Positions 24,835-33,399 of a stretch of DNA of 64,000 nucleotides are shown here, piece after piece (position 1 is the stretch's first letter; each line of letters starts with the position of its first letter). Where the stretch lies: the NCBI GenBank assembly GCA_000702025.1, contig JNKJ01000015.1, forward strand, positions 62,001-126,000, read 5' to 3'. Source of the stretch: Blautia schinkii DSM 10518 (GTDB lineage: Bacteria; Bacillota; Clostridia; Lachnospirales; Lachnospiraceae). A program made the position numbers and the translations under genes. The notes below the pieces were generated by a model, which ran no database searches, was not told where the DNA came from, and worked only from the letters and a program-made list of their open reading frames with translations.

Positions 24835-26397
24835 ATGTATCGGATTATTATAGTGGACGATGAGAAGATCATCAGGAACGGAATTGCCAAGATACTTCCC
24901 TGGGAACAGATGGGGATTGGAGAGGTTTTTACCGCGGAATCCGGCCTGGAGGCATTGGAGATTATGGATGCCCACGCCATTGATATCATGATCACAGATA
25001 TCCAGATGGCAGAGATGGACGGGCTTTCCCTTGTGGAAAAGATTAACGAAACGAATCCGGGCATGAGAATTATCGTGCTTACCGGATACAGTAATTTCGA
25101 GTATGTGCAGAAGTGCTGCAAGATGGATGTGCACGATTACCTGCTAAAGCCGGTGGATGAAGTGGAGCTTGAGCAGACCGTGCGCAGACAGGTGGAGGCC
25201 ATCCAGAAGCGGGAGGTAAGTATCCGCAAAAAGAGGATTTTAAGCAGGGCAGAGGGTACGGTGGAGCAGATGAAAATCGAGCATGCCATGCAGAATCTTC
25301 TTTCTGGAAGGTGTGAAAATGACAAGCTTCAATGGATTCTGGAGGAATATAAGATTACGGAAAATCAGCCTCTCCAGGCAGCAATCATAGCGCCTATCGT
25401 GTATGATTCAGAGAGCTGGAGCCAGCACTATGAGCTTCTGAATCTTTCGATTAAAAATGCCTGTATTGAGATGTTTGACTACAACAGAGAGGGCATTACC
25501 TTTGAGGATGAGAAGAAAAATATTGTGCTGGTGCTCTTCAACGGGGATGAATTTGAGGAGAGTGTGGAGCAGGTAGAGACGTTGAGTGCTTATCTTAAGG
25601 AAGAGTACGCCATCCGGCAGCAGGTGCTTCTGGGCAATGAGGTGGAGGGGCTCAAGCAGCTCTATATCTCATATAATGACGCAAACCTTCTTCTTAAGGA
25701 ACCTCCGGAGGAGGGGAAAATCCGACAGACACAGAAATCCGAGCTCCGCCTTCGATTATTTTACGATATTTTCCGGGAATTAAAGAAAAATATTGAGACA
25801 AATATCGGGGATTTTGATAAGGCAGAAAGAGCAATGCAGGCGTTTTGTCAGGCAATCCAATCCTATAATCTGTCCCATTCTCTGATGAAGAGGACCTGTT
25901 TTGAGATGGCCTCCAGCATCTATTTTTCTTATCTGATGGAGACAAACGAGAGCCCGGACAATCGTCTTAATGAGTTTCTGAAAGCATTGCAGGGATGCAG
26001 TAAGGAAGACGTGGGCCCCATTACCCTGCAGTTTGTCGCAAGGCTTTTGAGTCCGGGAGAAGAGAAGGTCCATGAGGTCATCATACAGGCCAAAACCTAT
26101 ATTAAGGAGCACCTGGAGGAGGAGATTTCCGTAACCCAGCTTGCCCGTCAGTTTTATGTGACTCCCAGCTATTTTTCTAAGCTGTTTAAAAAGAATATCG
26201 GGGAGGGCTGTAACAATTATATTGTTAGAAAACGCATGGAAAAGGCACAGTCCCTGCTTCTGAGTACCAATATGAAAATTGGTAAAATAGCAGATTTATG
26301 CGGATACAAGGACGTGAATTATTTTTCACTTGCGTTTAAAAAATATACAAGGCAATCACCTCTGGAATACAGAGAGAGCGCTAAGAAATCAAATTAA
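24835..26397 (+). CDS. YesN-type AraC response regulator
   Basis: A 520-residue regulator: receiver domain at 1-120 with phospho-acceptor Asp55 (MITDIQMAEMDG), a middle region of unknown fold with helical character, and two AraC helix-turn-helix motifs at the C-terminus (SVTQLARQFYVTPSYFSKLFKK and IADLCGYKDVNYFSLAFKK). It is the partner of the kinase seven bases upstream. The ATG at 24835 gives the canonical MYRIIIVDDEK start; the longer frame upstream overlaps the kinase. Confidence 0.93.
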   Translation: MYRIIIVDDEKIIRNGIAKILPWEQMGIGEVFTAESGLEALEIMDAHAIDIMITDIQMAEMDGLSLVEKINETNPGMRIIVLTGYSNFEYVQKCCKMDVHDYLLKPVDEVELEQTVRRQVEAIQKREVSIRKKRILSRAEGTVEQMKIEHAMQNLLSGRCENDKLQWILEEYKITENQPLQAAIIAPIVYDSESWSQHYELLNLSIKNACIEMFDYNREGITFEDEKKNIVLVLFNGDEFEESVEQVETLSAYLKEEYAIRQQVLLGNEVEGLKQLYISYNDANLLLKEPPEEGKIRQTQKSELRLRLFYDIFRELKKNIETNIGDFDKAERAMQAFCQAIQSYNLSHSLMKRTCFEMASSIYFSYLMETNESPDNRLNEFLKALQGCSKEDVGPITLQFVARLLSPGEEKVHEVIIQAKTYIKEHLEEEISVTQLARQFYVTPSYFSKLFKKNIGEGCNNYIVRKRMEKAQSLLLSTNMKIGKIADLCGYKDVNYFSLAFKKYTRQSPLEYRESAKKSN

Positions 26398-26410
26398 GGA
26401 GAGAATCATT

Positions 26411-28351
26411 ATGAGAGAGTTTCATGTTTCATTGCAGGGCTGCGATCTGGCAGCAGGAACAAAGGAGCAGCCGTTCCGTACAATTTCCAAGGCTGCAAAG
26501 ACAGCACAGGCGGGCGACAAGGTTATCGTTCATGAGGGAGAATACCGTGAGTGGGTGAAGCCGGAGCACAGCGGCCGCAGCAGCATTAATCGTATTATCT
26601 ACGAGGCAGCAGAGGGCGAAAAGGTTGTGATCAAGGGCTCTGAGCGCATCCAGACCTGGGAGCAGGCGGAAGGTGATGTGTGGAAGACAGTGCTTCCCAA
26701 CAGCTTTTTTGGCGATTACAATCCTTATAAAGAGACTTTGGGCGGAGACTGGTTCCTTTATCCGGAAGAACCCTGGCTCCATGCAGGAGATGTATATTTG
26801 AACGGAAAATCTTTCTACGAGGCAAGGACATTGGAGGAGGTCAAAAATCCGGTGATGCGTCTGGAAGGAGAAAACCCGCCGTGGACAAAGCATAAAGAGC
26901 CAATCCTTTGCCCGGAGGATACGGTTTACCAGTGGTATACGCAGTCTGATGACGAAAAGACAGAGATATATGCCAACTTCCACGGCAAGAATCCCAATGA
27001 AGAGCTGGTGGAGATCAATGTTCGTAAATGCTGCTTTTACCCGGAGAAAACAGGAAGAAATTATATCACGGTACGGGGCTTTGAGATGGCTCAGGCTGCA
27101 TGTCAGTGGGCACCGCCAACGGCAGACCAGCCGGGACTTCTGGGGGCGAATTGGAGCCGTGGATGGATTATTGAAAATAACATCATCCATGATGCGAAAT
27201 GCAGCGGCATCAGTATCGGAAAAGAAGCTTCCACGGGGCATAATCTCTGTACGCTGACACACCGTAAGCCAGGCTATCAGTACCAGATGGAAGCAGTATT
27301 TTTAGGCAGGCAGATTGGCTGGAGTAAGGAGACAATCGGCTCTCACATTATCCGCAACAATGTAATTTATGACTGTGGACAGAATGGCGTGGTAGGCCAC
27401 ATGGGATGTGTGTACAGCGAGATTTACGGCAACCATATTTACAATATCGGCGTGAAGCATGAGTATTTCGGACACGAGATTGCAGGTATTAAGCTGCATG
27501 CTGCCATTGATGTTCAGATCCACAACAATAACATCCACAACTGTACGCTGGGTACCTGGCTTGACTGGCAGGCACAGGGCACCAGAGTGAGCAGAAACCT
27601 GTATTATGCCAATGACAGGGACCTGATGGTTGAGGTAACGCATGGTCCATACATGGTAGATAACAATATATTTGCTTCGGATTATAACTTTGATAATATC
27701 GCTCAGGGTGGCGCCTATATCCACAATCTTTGCTGCGGCACAATGAGAAGAGAGCAGGTTTTAGACAGGGCTACACCGTATCATTTCGCACACAGCACCG
27801 AGGTTGCGGGAGTCGCTCTGGTATACTGCGGAGACGACCGTATCCTGCAGAATATTTTCCTGGGAGGCACGGTTACCTATACGGAACAATCTCAGAATGG
27901 TACAAAGGATTACAACATCCATCCGGCATCCCTGGAGGAATACAGTGAGACGGTGGCCTCACTTGGAAACGGGGATCATGACCAGTTTGTTAAGGTAATG
28001 CAGCCGGTATTTATCAATGGAAATGCTTATCTCAAGGGTGCGAAGCCGTATGATAGGGAGAAGGACAATTACGTAAGTGATACAGACCCACAGGTGAGCA
28101 TTTTTACAGAGGGCGGCAAGACATATCTCAAGCTCTACCTGGAAAAAGGAGTGCTGGATGTCCCCACACGCGTGTACGCTACGGAGGATTTGGATATCCC
28201 GAGAATCACAGAGGTTCCGTATGAGGCACCGGATGGCTCCCCGATCACCTTTGACAAGGATTACTTTGACGTCCAGAGACCAGAGGCGCCCGTTCCGGGT
28301 CCAATTCAAGGTCTGAATGAGGGATGGAATACCATTAAAATCTGGGGCTGA
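26411..28351 (+). CDS. Right-handed beta-helix protein resembling GH141 glycosidases (possible alpha-L-fucosidase)
   Basis: A 646-residue parallel beta-helix protein. The start (EFHVSLQGCDLAAGTKEQPFRTISKAA) and the repeats WIIENNIIHD, HIIRNNVIYDCG and IYGNHIYNIG are typical of the group classed as GH141, which includes an alpha-L-fucosidase and xylanases; the assignment is from memory of the family. No signal peptide is present, so it acts on imported material. AAGGAGAGAATCATT precedes the ATG. It ends the YesM/YesN operon next to the sugar transporter, fitting a cytoplasmic enzyme that frees fucose (or xylose) from an imported oligosaccharide. Exact substrate is unknown. Confidence 0.75.
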   Translation: MREFHVSLQGCDLAAGTKEQPFRTISKAAKTAQAGDKVIVHEGEYREWVKPEHSGRSSINRIIYEAAEGEKVVIKGSERIQTWEQAEGDVWKTVLPNSFFGDYNPYKETLGGDWFLYPEEPWLHAGDVYLNGKSFYEARTLEEVKNPVMRLEGENPPWTKHKEPILCPEDTVYQWYTQSDDEKTEIYANFHGKNPNEELVEINVRKCCFYPEKTGRNYITVRGFEMAQAACQWAPPTADQPGLLGANWSRGWIIENNIIHDAKCSGISIGKEASTGHNLCTLTHRKPGYQYQMEAVFLGRQIGWSKETIGSHIIRNNVIYDCGQNGVVGHMGCVYSEIYGNHIYNIGVKHEYFGHEIAGIKLHAAIDVQIHNNNIHNCTLGTWLDWQAQGTRVSRNLYYANDRDLMVEVTHGPYMVDNNIFASDYNFDNIAQGGAYIHNLCCGTMRREQVLDRATPYHFAHSTEVAGVALVYCGDDRILQNIFLGGTVTYTEQSQNGTKDYNIHPASLEEYSETVASLGNGDHDQFVKVMQPVFINGNAYLKGAKPYDREKDNYVSDTDPQVSIFTEGGKTYLKLYLEKGVLDVPTRVYATEDLDIPRITEVPYEAPDGSPITFDKDYFDVQRPEAPVPGPIQGLNEGWNTIKIWG

Positions 28352-28527
28352 AAACCTGAGGTCAAAGATTGGTATTTTTATTCAAAAATGGACGTAAACG
28401 TCCATCAATCAAAGGGTGCACGAAATCTCAACTCATCCCAAACAAGGTCCTCTATTGATGACTACAAAATTGACAATAAGAAAATAAGATAAAAAATAAG
28501 ATAAGAAATAAGCCATATTAGGAAAAG
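28352..28527. other. AT-rich gap after the glycosidase gene
   Basis: No gene. A short perfect palindrome TGGACGT-AA-ACGTCCA lies at 28389-28404. The rest is A-rich with AAATAAGAT repeats. Confidence 0.35.
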
Positions 28528-28567
28528 GATTAAGCCAGCGGAATGCTTCGCAGGCTTAATCTTTTTT
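28528..28567 (+). terminator. Intrinsic terminator
   Basis: GATTAAGCC (28528-28536) pairs with GGCTTAATC (28553-28561), then six Ts. It ends plus-strand transcription from the glycosidase operon and insulates the following minisatellite. Confidence 0.85.
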
Positions 28568-28583
28568 CTATACATTTCGTCGG

Positions 28584-28737
28584 CTGCTGCACACTACCTG
28601 CTGCACACTACCTGCTGCATTCTGTCGGCTGCACTCTACTTGTGGCGCTCTACTCGCTGCATTCTATCGGCTGCACTCTACTTGTTGCGCTCTACCTGCT
28701 GCATTCTATCGGCTGCATTCTACTTGCTGTACTCTAC
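28584..28737. repeat. 14-bp tandem repeat, 11 copies
   Basis: Eleven head-to-tail degenerate copies of a 14-base unit close to CTGCTGCACTCTAC. Variation is concentrated at the first four positions and at one base in the middle, and odd and even units show higher-order patterns. The period is not a multiple of three. It lies between the terminator and the promoter of the LytTR regulator. It lacks the spacer structure of a CRISPR array. Confidence 0.9.
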
Positions 28738-28773
28738 CTTATGCCATAAATTCTGTCTCTTGCGTAAAAAATA

Positions 28774-28805
28774 TTGCGCACAATTACAGTACGATTTATA
28801 CTGTA
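28774..28805 (+). promoter_or_regulatory. Promoter with overlapping operator before the LytTR regulator
   Basis: TTGCGC (28774-28779), 17-base spacer and TATACT (28797-28802). A perfect inverted repeat TACAGTA-N7-TACTGTA (28785-28805) covers the spacer and the -10, placing a bound protein directly over the polymerase site. This suggests repression or autoregulation. Confidence 0.65.
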
Positions 28806-28836
28806 GTCAGTCAAAACAAAGGAGTTAAAAGTCGAC

Positions 28837-29535
28837 ATGTTGAAAATTGCAATTTGTGATGACGATAAAATTATGCGCCTGCGGCTTGAGGAATATCTTC
28901 GTGACTTTGAGAAGCTGTTTCAGGTGGACAGCTATGCAAGCGGAGAAGCGCTTCTTTCCTCTGATGTAGTCTATGATTTTATTTTTCTTGACATAGATAT
29001 GAAAGGGATATCCGGCATTGACACTGCCAGGCTGCTGCGGCGTAAGGATAAGAAGGCGAAAATCATCTATGTCACAGCTTACGATGATTTCCGGGATTAT
29101 GCGTTTTCTGTCCATGCGTTTGCCTATCTGGTGAAGCCCGTGGATAAGGCAAAAATTCAAAAAATCTTAAGAGAAGCCTTGGCTTACCGTTCTCAGGAGG
29201 AGCCGGAGCAGACGGTCTGTTTCGAGACAGAATACGGACTGCGTGAGATTGACACAAGAGATATTTTCTATTTTGAGTGTGAGGGGCGCAGGATATGTAT
29301 GGTTACAAAGGCTGGAAAGGTATGGCTTAAGGACAGTATAAACAAAACCGCACAGCGTATGGAGGCATATGGCTTTCTCATGCCTCATAAGAGCTTTGTG
29401 GTGAATCTGTATCATGTGAGAAATCTGAAAGGATACGATATTTATCTGACCAACGGCGGCACAATACCGCTGTCGCAGAAGAAATCTGCTGAGTTTCGCA
29501 GAAAGCTTGCCGCATATCTGGCAGCGATGATATAG
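28837..29535 (+). CDS. LytTR-family response regulator (AgrA-like)
   Basis: A 232-residue regulator: receiver domain with acidic DDD at 8-10 and phospho-acceptor Asp52 (FIFLDIDMKG), then a LytTR DNA-binding domain (TEYGLREIDTRDIFYFECEGR ... LMPHKSFVVNLYHVRNL). This type normally pairs with an AgrC/ComD-like kinase and responds to peptides. AAAGGAGTTAAAAGTCGAC precedes the ATG. The kinase gene follows nine bases later. Confidence 0.93.
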   Translation: MLKIAICDDDKIMRLRLEEYLRDFEKLFQVDSYASGEALLSSDVVYDFIFLDIDMKGISGIDTARLLRRKDKKAKIIYVTAYDDFRDYAFSVHAFAYLVKPVDKAKIQKILREALAYRSQEEPEQTVCFETEYGLREIDTRDIFYFECEGRRICMVTKAGKVWLKDSINKTAQRMEAYGFLMPHKSFVVNLYHVRNLKGYDIYLTNGGTIPLSQKKSAEFRRKLAAYLAAMI

Positions 29536-29544
29536 GAGGCAGGG

Positions 29545-30984
29545 ATGATACATGTGATTATAAATTTGGTTTTATCTGTGGTGGAGATTTGTGTGATTTA
29601 TGGTTCTTTGTATATCTTTATGAAGAATAACAGCCGTACGGTTCACCACAGAAAGGCGGTAAATATTGTAAGCTTCCTCCTGATCATAGTTGTGGCGTAT
29701 GGAACTGTGATTATTTATCCCAACGGATGGGGTGGGATTTGCCTGCAGCTTCTGTTAACTGTGATTATGGGAATGTGGATGTTTCACAGAGAAATTCTTC
29801 CTATTGTATTGGATGTGGTTTTTTCAGAGGTGCTGATTCTGTGCATGGAGATTGGCATATTTATTGTTAATCTTTTGGCACCCGGATTTTCATCCTCAAA
29901 TTATTTGATGATGGGAAATCTCAACATAATCATTAAGCTCATGATTATGCTGCCTGCTGCGTGGGCGATGGTGAGATGGCGTAAGAATCAGGCGGGTAGT
30001 TTCCTGGACTTCAGGCAGGCGCTTTCGCTGTTGGTGCTGCCGACCTGTTCTCTGTTTATTTTGTATTCTCTTATGGAGTTGATGCTTGTCTATGTAACGC
30101 TCAATGGAGTGGGGCTGGTACTTGCGAACATGATTATACTTCTGCTGCTGAATGTATATTTTCTGTATCTGTCGGGATATCTGTTCCAGGCAGGAAGACT
30201 TAAGCAGGAGATGCAGATTTTTCAGGTTCAGAATGAAGCGCAGTTTCATTATTACGAGGAATTGGAACGTAAATACAGGGAGTCGAGGAAGATTTTCCAC
30301 GACATGAAGAACCATCTGCAGGCTGTGGAGCAGCTCTATGAGGAGCACGATAAGGAAGCCGGGGATCATTATGTGCAGGATTTATATCATTTGATTAACA
30401 AGCTGGGGGAAAAGTATTACAGCTCCAATCATATGCTGAATATTATTCTCAATGAAAAGCTTTCCGCTGCCGCCGAGGCGGGAATTAATGTTACGGCGGA
30501 GGTGGGAGACGCGTTATTTAATGATATCAAGGATATTGATATCACGACGATTTTTGCCAATCTTCTCGATAATGCAGTGGAGGCTGCGGTAAATGCCGGA
30601 GAGGGAGCGTTTCTCCGGCTTAAGGTAGACACGGTGCAGGATTTCCGGGTGATTCAGATACGAAATTCCAGAAGTGGGAAGGATATGACACGAAGGCATA
30701 GTATTGGGGAAGAGCAAGTCGGAAGGGATAGCATTGGGCAAGGCAAAGTCAGAAGGAATAGTATTAAAGAAGACAAAGTCGGAAGGAATAGCATTAGGGA
30801 AGACAGCGCAGTAAGAAATAGTGCCGGAGAAGACCGAGTCAGCAGAGGTCATGAGGGACTCGGCCTGGCGAATGTGCGATGTACACTGGAGAAATATCAT
30901 GGCAGTCTGGAACTCAGAATGGCGGAGAAGGAATGCCGGGTGAGTGTCATGATTCCCGGCTCGATTTCAGAAGGGAGGAGTTAG
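29545..30984 (+). CDS. AgrC-like sensor kinase with a tandem-repeat insertion in the ATP-binding domain
   Basis: A 479-residue kinase with six or so membrane helices in residues 1-220, a SPOB-like helix with the phospho-acceptor His in FHDMKNHLQAVEQL, and a GHKL ATPase domain (N-box LLDNAVEAAVNAG, G-box GLGLANV). Between N-box and G-box, residues 383-432 are five consecutive ten-residue repeats of the type RRNSIKEDKV that are not part of the family. They replace or extend the ATP lid. The core motifs remain, so activity is possible but may be altered. No AgrD or AgrB gene is seen beside it. Confidence 0.88.
   Translation: MIHVIINLVLSVVEICVIYGSLYIFMKNNSRTVHHRKAVNIVSFLLIIVVAYGTVIIYPNGWGGICLQLLLTVIMGMWMFHREILPIVLDVVFSEVLILCMEIGIFIVNLLAPGFSSSNYLMMGNLNIIIKLMIMLPAAWAMVRWRKNQAGSFLDFRQALSLLVLPTCSLFILYSLMELMLVYVTLNGVGLVLANMIILLLLNVYFLYLSGYLFQAGRLKQEMQIFQVQNEAQFHYYEELERKYRESRKIFHDMKNHLQAVEQLYEEHDKEAGDHYVQDLYHLINKLGEKYYSSNHMLNIILNEKLSAAAEAGINVTAEVGDALFNDIKDIDITTIFANLLDNAVEAAVNAGEGAFLRLKVDTVQDFRVIQIRNSRSGKDMTRRHSIGEEQVGRDSIGQGKVRRNSIKEDKVGRNSIREDSAVRNSAGEDRVSRGHEGLGLANVRCTLEKYHGSLELRMAEKECRVSVMIPGSISEGRS
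30691..30840 (+). repeat. 30-bp in-frame tandem repeat, 5 copies, inside the kinase gene
   Basis: Five exact-length 30-base units code for RRHSIGEEQV, GRDSIGQGKV, RRNSIKEDKV, GRNSIREDSA and VRNSAGEDRV. Units differ at several bases, so the array is not brand new. The period keeps the frame, so copy-number change would lengthen or shorten the lid without breaking the protein. Confidence 0.93.
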
Positions 30985-30985
30985 G

Positions 30986-31690
30986 ATGGGGACAGTGTTA
31001 TGGGTTCTTGTTTGCGTGGGGATTCCGCTGGGAGGGGCGATTTACTTTATTTACAGGCGTGACGGGACAGTTTTATCATTCCTGGTGGGGGTATTTGGAT
31101 TTCTTATTTCGCAGCCTCTTTTGCGTCTGAATCTGCTGGATCTATTGAATACAAAAGCCCAATGGTATATGCTTCTTCCATATACGAACGTGGTTTTATA
31201 TTTTATTTTTATGGCATTCACAGCAGGGATTTTTGAGGAAAGTGCCAGATGGATTGGGATGGGGATTTTCCGTAAGGGGAAGACTGATTGGATGGACGGT
31301 ATGGCCTATGGGCTTGGACATGGAGGGACTGAGGCTGCCTGGATGTTCTTTTCACAAGTGCTTCCTGCCATACGGAGCGGGCAGGAAATCTCCGGCTGGA
31401 ACGCGGTATTGGGTTCGTGGGAGAGATTTTTCACCATGATGGTGCAGATTGGCTTTACTTTCGTGGTTCTCTATGGGCTGAAAACAAAGAAAATCCGCTA
31501 TTTAGGGCTGGCGATTCTGCTGCATGGTGTGGTGGATTTCCTTATCATAATCGGGAATGTATGGATTTTAGAGGGACTGATCGCCCTGGAGGGAATTGCC
31601 GCGATGCTGTTGGTGTTTCGTGTACGAAAAAGTTGGAATCAGGATGGAATCACGCAAGGGTCTGTGAGCGCAGACAATTGCAATCAATGA
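30986..31690 (+). CDS. YhfC-family intramembrane metalloprotease-like protein
   Basis: A 234-residue protein with about seven membrane helices. The segment AGIFEESARWIGM carries the EExxR-like motif, and GLGHGGTEAAW and LLHGVVDF provide conserved histidines, as in the YhfC branch of CPBP/Rce1-type proteases. It follows the kinase gene directly (one-base spacing), so it belongs to the same operon. A role in processing or sensing a peptide signal is plausible but unproven. Confidence 0.75.
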   Translation: MGTVLWVLVCVGIPLGGAIYFIYRRDGTVLSFLVGVFGFLISQPLLRLNLLDLLNTKAQWYMLLPYTNVVLYFIFMAFTAGIFEESARWIGMGIFRKGKTDWMDGMAYGLGHGGTEAAWMFFSQVLPAIRSGQEISGWNAVLGSWERFFTMMVQIGFTFVVLYGLKTKKIRYLGLAILLHGVVDFLIIIGNVWILEGLIALEGIAAMLLVFRVRKSWNQDGITQGSVSADNCNQ

Positions 31691-31727
31691 AATGGAATGG
31701 ATTGGATTGGAATGGAGGAAAAAGAAT

Positions 31728-32141
31728 ATGAAGAGATTAGTTAAGTTCATGGCTGTGTTAGTATCTTTGGTGATTGTTACCGGACTGCTTGTGGGCTGCG
31801 GGGACAAAAATAAGCTGGCGGATGTATTTGACGAGGAGACGGTAAAGCAGCAGGCTTTGGACGATATCACCGTAGGAGAATCCGGGGATTTCGACGCGTG
31901 GAAGGCAAGGTTTGCCGAGGAGGTTCAGGCAGGGCTGACCCAGGAGATTTATGACAATTATATCAATCTGTTAAAAGAAAAAGGCGAGTTTAAGGAATTC
32001 GGAAAATGTGCCGTGGTCGGACAGGAACAGGACGGGAAGAATTACGCGGTGGCAGTTTACATGGTAAAGCATGAAAAGGGTGACATTAAGTATACCATTG
32101 CCTATGACGAAGAGATGCATTTGATTCAGTATGTTATTTAG
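31728..32141 (+). CDS. DUF3887-like lipoprotein
   Basis: A 137-residue secreted lipoprotein: lysine-containing start, hydrophobic helix and lipobox LLVGC. The mature part has the fold-defining pattern seen in DUF3887 (FDEETVKQQALDDI, ITVGESGDFDAWKARF, KNYAVAVYMVKHEKGDIKYTIAYDE). Function unknown. GGAGGAAAAAGAAT precedes the ATG at 31728; the ATG at 31692 is rejected. It is within the LytTR locus operon. Confidence 0.75.
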   Translation: MKRLVKFMAVLVSLVIVTGLLVGCGDKNKLADVFDEETVKQQALDDITVGESGDFDAWKARFAEEVQAGLTQEIYDNYINLLKEKGEFKEFGKCAVVGQEQDGKNYAVAVYMVKHEKGDIKYTIAYDEEMHLIQYVI

Positions 32142-32159
32142 TGAATGGGGGAGGTTCGG

Positions 32160-33386
32160 ATGCGTTTGCCGAATATCGCGTGCAGTATTGTTATGGTCCT
32201 TACGCAGCTTTGCGTGGTGATTCCTTGTATGCATTACACCTGTTCGCTGGACTGGAAGCCTAAGGATAACCGCCCCTTTATGGTGCTGCTTCCGGGAGAG
32301 GCCATGGATATGCCGGATTTTTCCCGGATTCTGGTTTGGTACAGGCAGAAAATTGTGCGGCTTTCCTGGATAGAAGCCTTCATTAGTCCTTTGTTTTTGT
32401 TCCTGGATGTGGGCTGGCAGCTGGCGCTGATGACAATAGCAATTTTTGCTTATTTGTTGGTGCCTCCTGTTTTTGGAAGAAGGGCAAGGGAGGAATTGCT
32501 GGCGCTTAAAAAAGAGAAGGGATGGATTACACAGTATACCGCAATTCACCGTGCTGATCTGAGACTGGGGAAAAAGGATATTAAGAGGCGTACGCATGTT
32601 GTACTTTTTCTTCTGGCAATGATTCTTCCTGTTGTTTATGCTGCTGTTGCTTTTTATACAGTTGTATACAGGGAGGGTGTGCCGTCCTTTTCCTCGCTGT
32701 CAGGAATGGGGATTTTGGAAATAGTAATCCTGACCGCGGCATTTTGGAACCTGCGGAAATACCGTGTGTGGAGTAAGGAGGTGCAGAATCCCGATGGTTT
32801 CTATTCCGGAGACGAGGATGATTACTGGCATATGGGTAGGTTTGGGATTTATTATGATAATCCTTATGATCCTGCGGTGTTGAAAACCAATAACAGCGGC
32901 GGTCTGAATATGAATCTGAACCGGGGCAGGCCGGGAAGCTGGATTTTTTTTCTGGTAGTGTGGCTGGTGGTTGCAGTGCCGTTTGTTTACTTTCTGGGAT
33001 ATCCATACTATGTGGATTTTTCCGGAGAACTTGTGGATATAAGGCTGTCGGAGGATAGCGGTTCACTGGAGATAGAAGGAGCTTTTTACCACGCTGACAT
33101 ATCTCTGGAGGGGATGAGTTCCGTAGAGCTCATTACAAGTCCTGAGGAGCTTGGCAGCGGGGAAAAGATAAACGGAACCGGAACCTCCGTGTATGGAAAG
33201 GGCCGTTACCGCTATGAAAAATGCGGCCCTGTGATCAGTTATACCGCGTACCGCCACCCGCCCTATATTCTCATGACGGTTGAAGAGGACTCTGAAATTA
33301 CAAAATATCTTTTTAACGATGACGAGGCGGAAGTAACAAGGCAGGTGTATGAAACATTACAGAGTATGGCGGATTCCGGGCTGTGA
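32160..33386 (+). CDS. Membrane protein with DUF5808-like segment, unknown function
   Basis: A 408-residue protein with helices near 5-25, 75-105, 145-165, 180-195 and 260-282. Between the last two lies YWHMGRFGIYYDNPYDPAVL, typical of DUF5808, and the remainder is an extracytoplasmic domain of about 120 residues. GGGGGAGGTTCGG precedes the ATG at 32160. Last gene of the LytTR operon; no function can be assigned. Confidence 0.7.
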   Translation: MRLPNIACSIVMVLTQLCVVIPCMHYTCSLDWKPKDNRPFMVLLPGEAMDMPDFSRILVWYRQKIVRLSWIEAFISPLFLFLDVGWQLALMTIAIFAYLLVPPVFGRRAREELLALKKEKGWITQYTAIHRADLRLGKKDIKRRTHVVLFLLAMILPVVYAAVAFYTVVYREGVPSFSSLSGMGILEIVILTAAFWNLRKYRVWSKEVQNPDGFYSGDEDDYWHMGRFGIYYDNPYDPAVLKTNNSGGLNMNLNRGRPGSWIFFLVVWLVVAVPFVYFLGYPYYVDFSGELVDIRLSEDSGSLEIEGAFYHADISLEGMSSVELITSPEELGSGEKINGTGTSVYGKGRYRYEKCGPVISYTAYRHPPYILMTVEEDSEITKYLFNDDEAEVTRQVYETLQSMADSGL

Positions 33387-33399
33387 ACATTTCCACTAA

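Noticed and set aside
28584-28737. Possible CRISPR array
   Set aside because: Units are 14 bases head to tail without unique spacers, and no cas gene is nearby.
28543-28749. 68-residue hydrophobic open frame across the 14-bp repeat array
   Set aside because: It starts inside a terminator stem, has no ribosome binding site, and its pattern comes from the repeat period rather than from a protein family.
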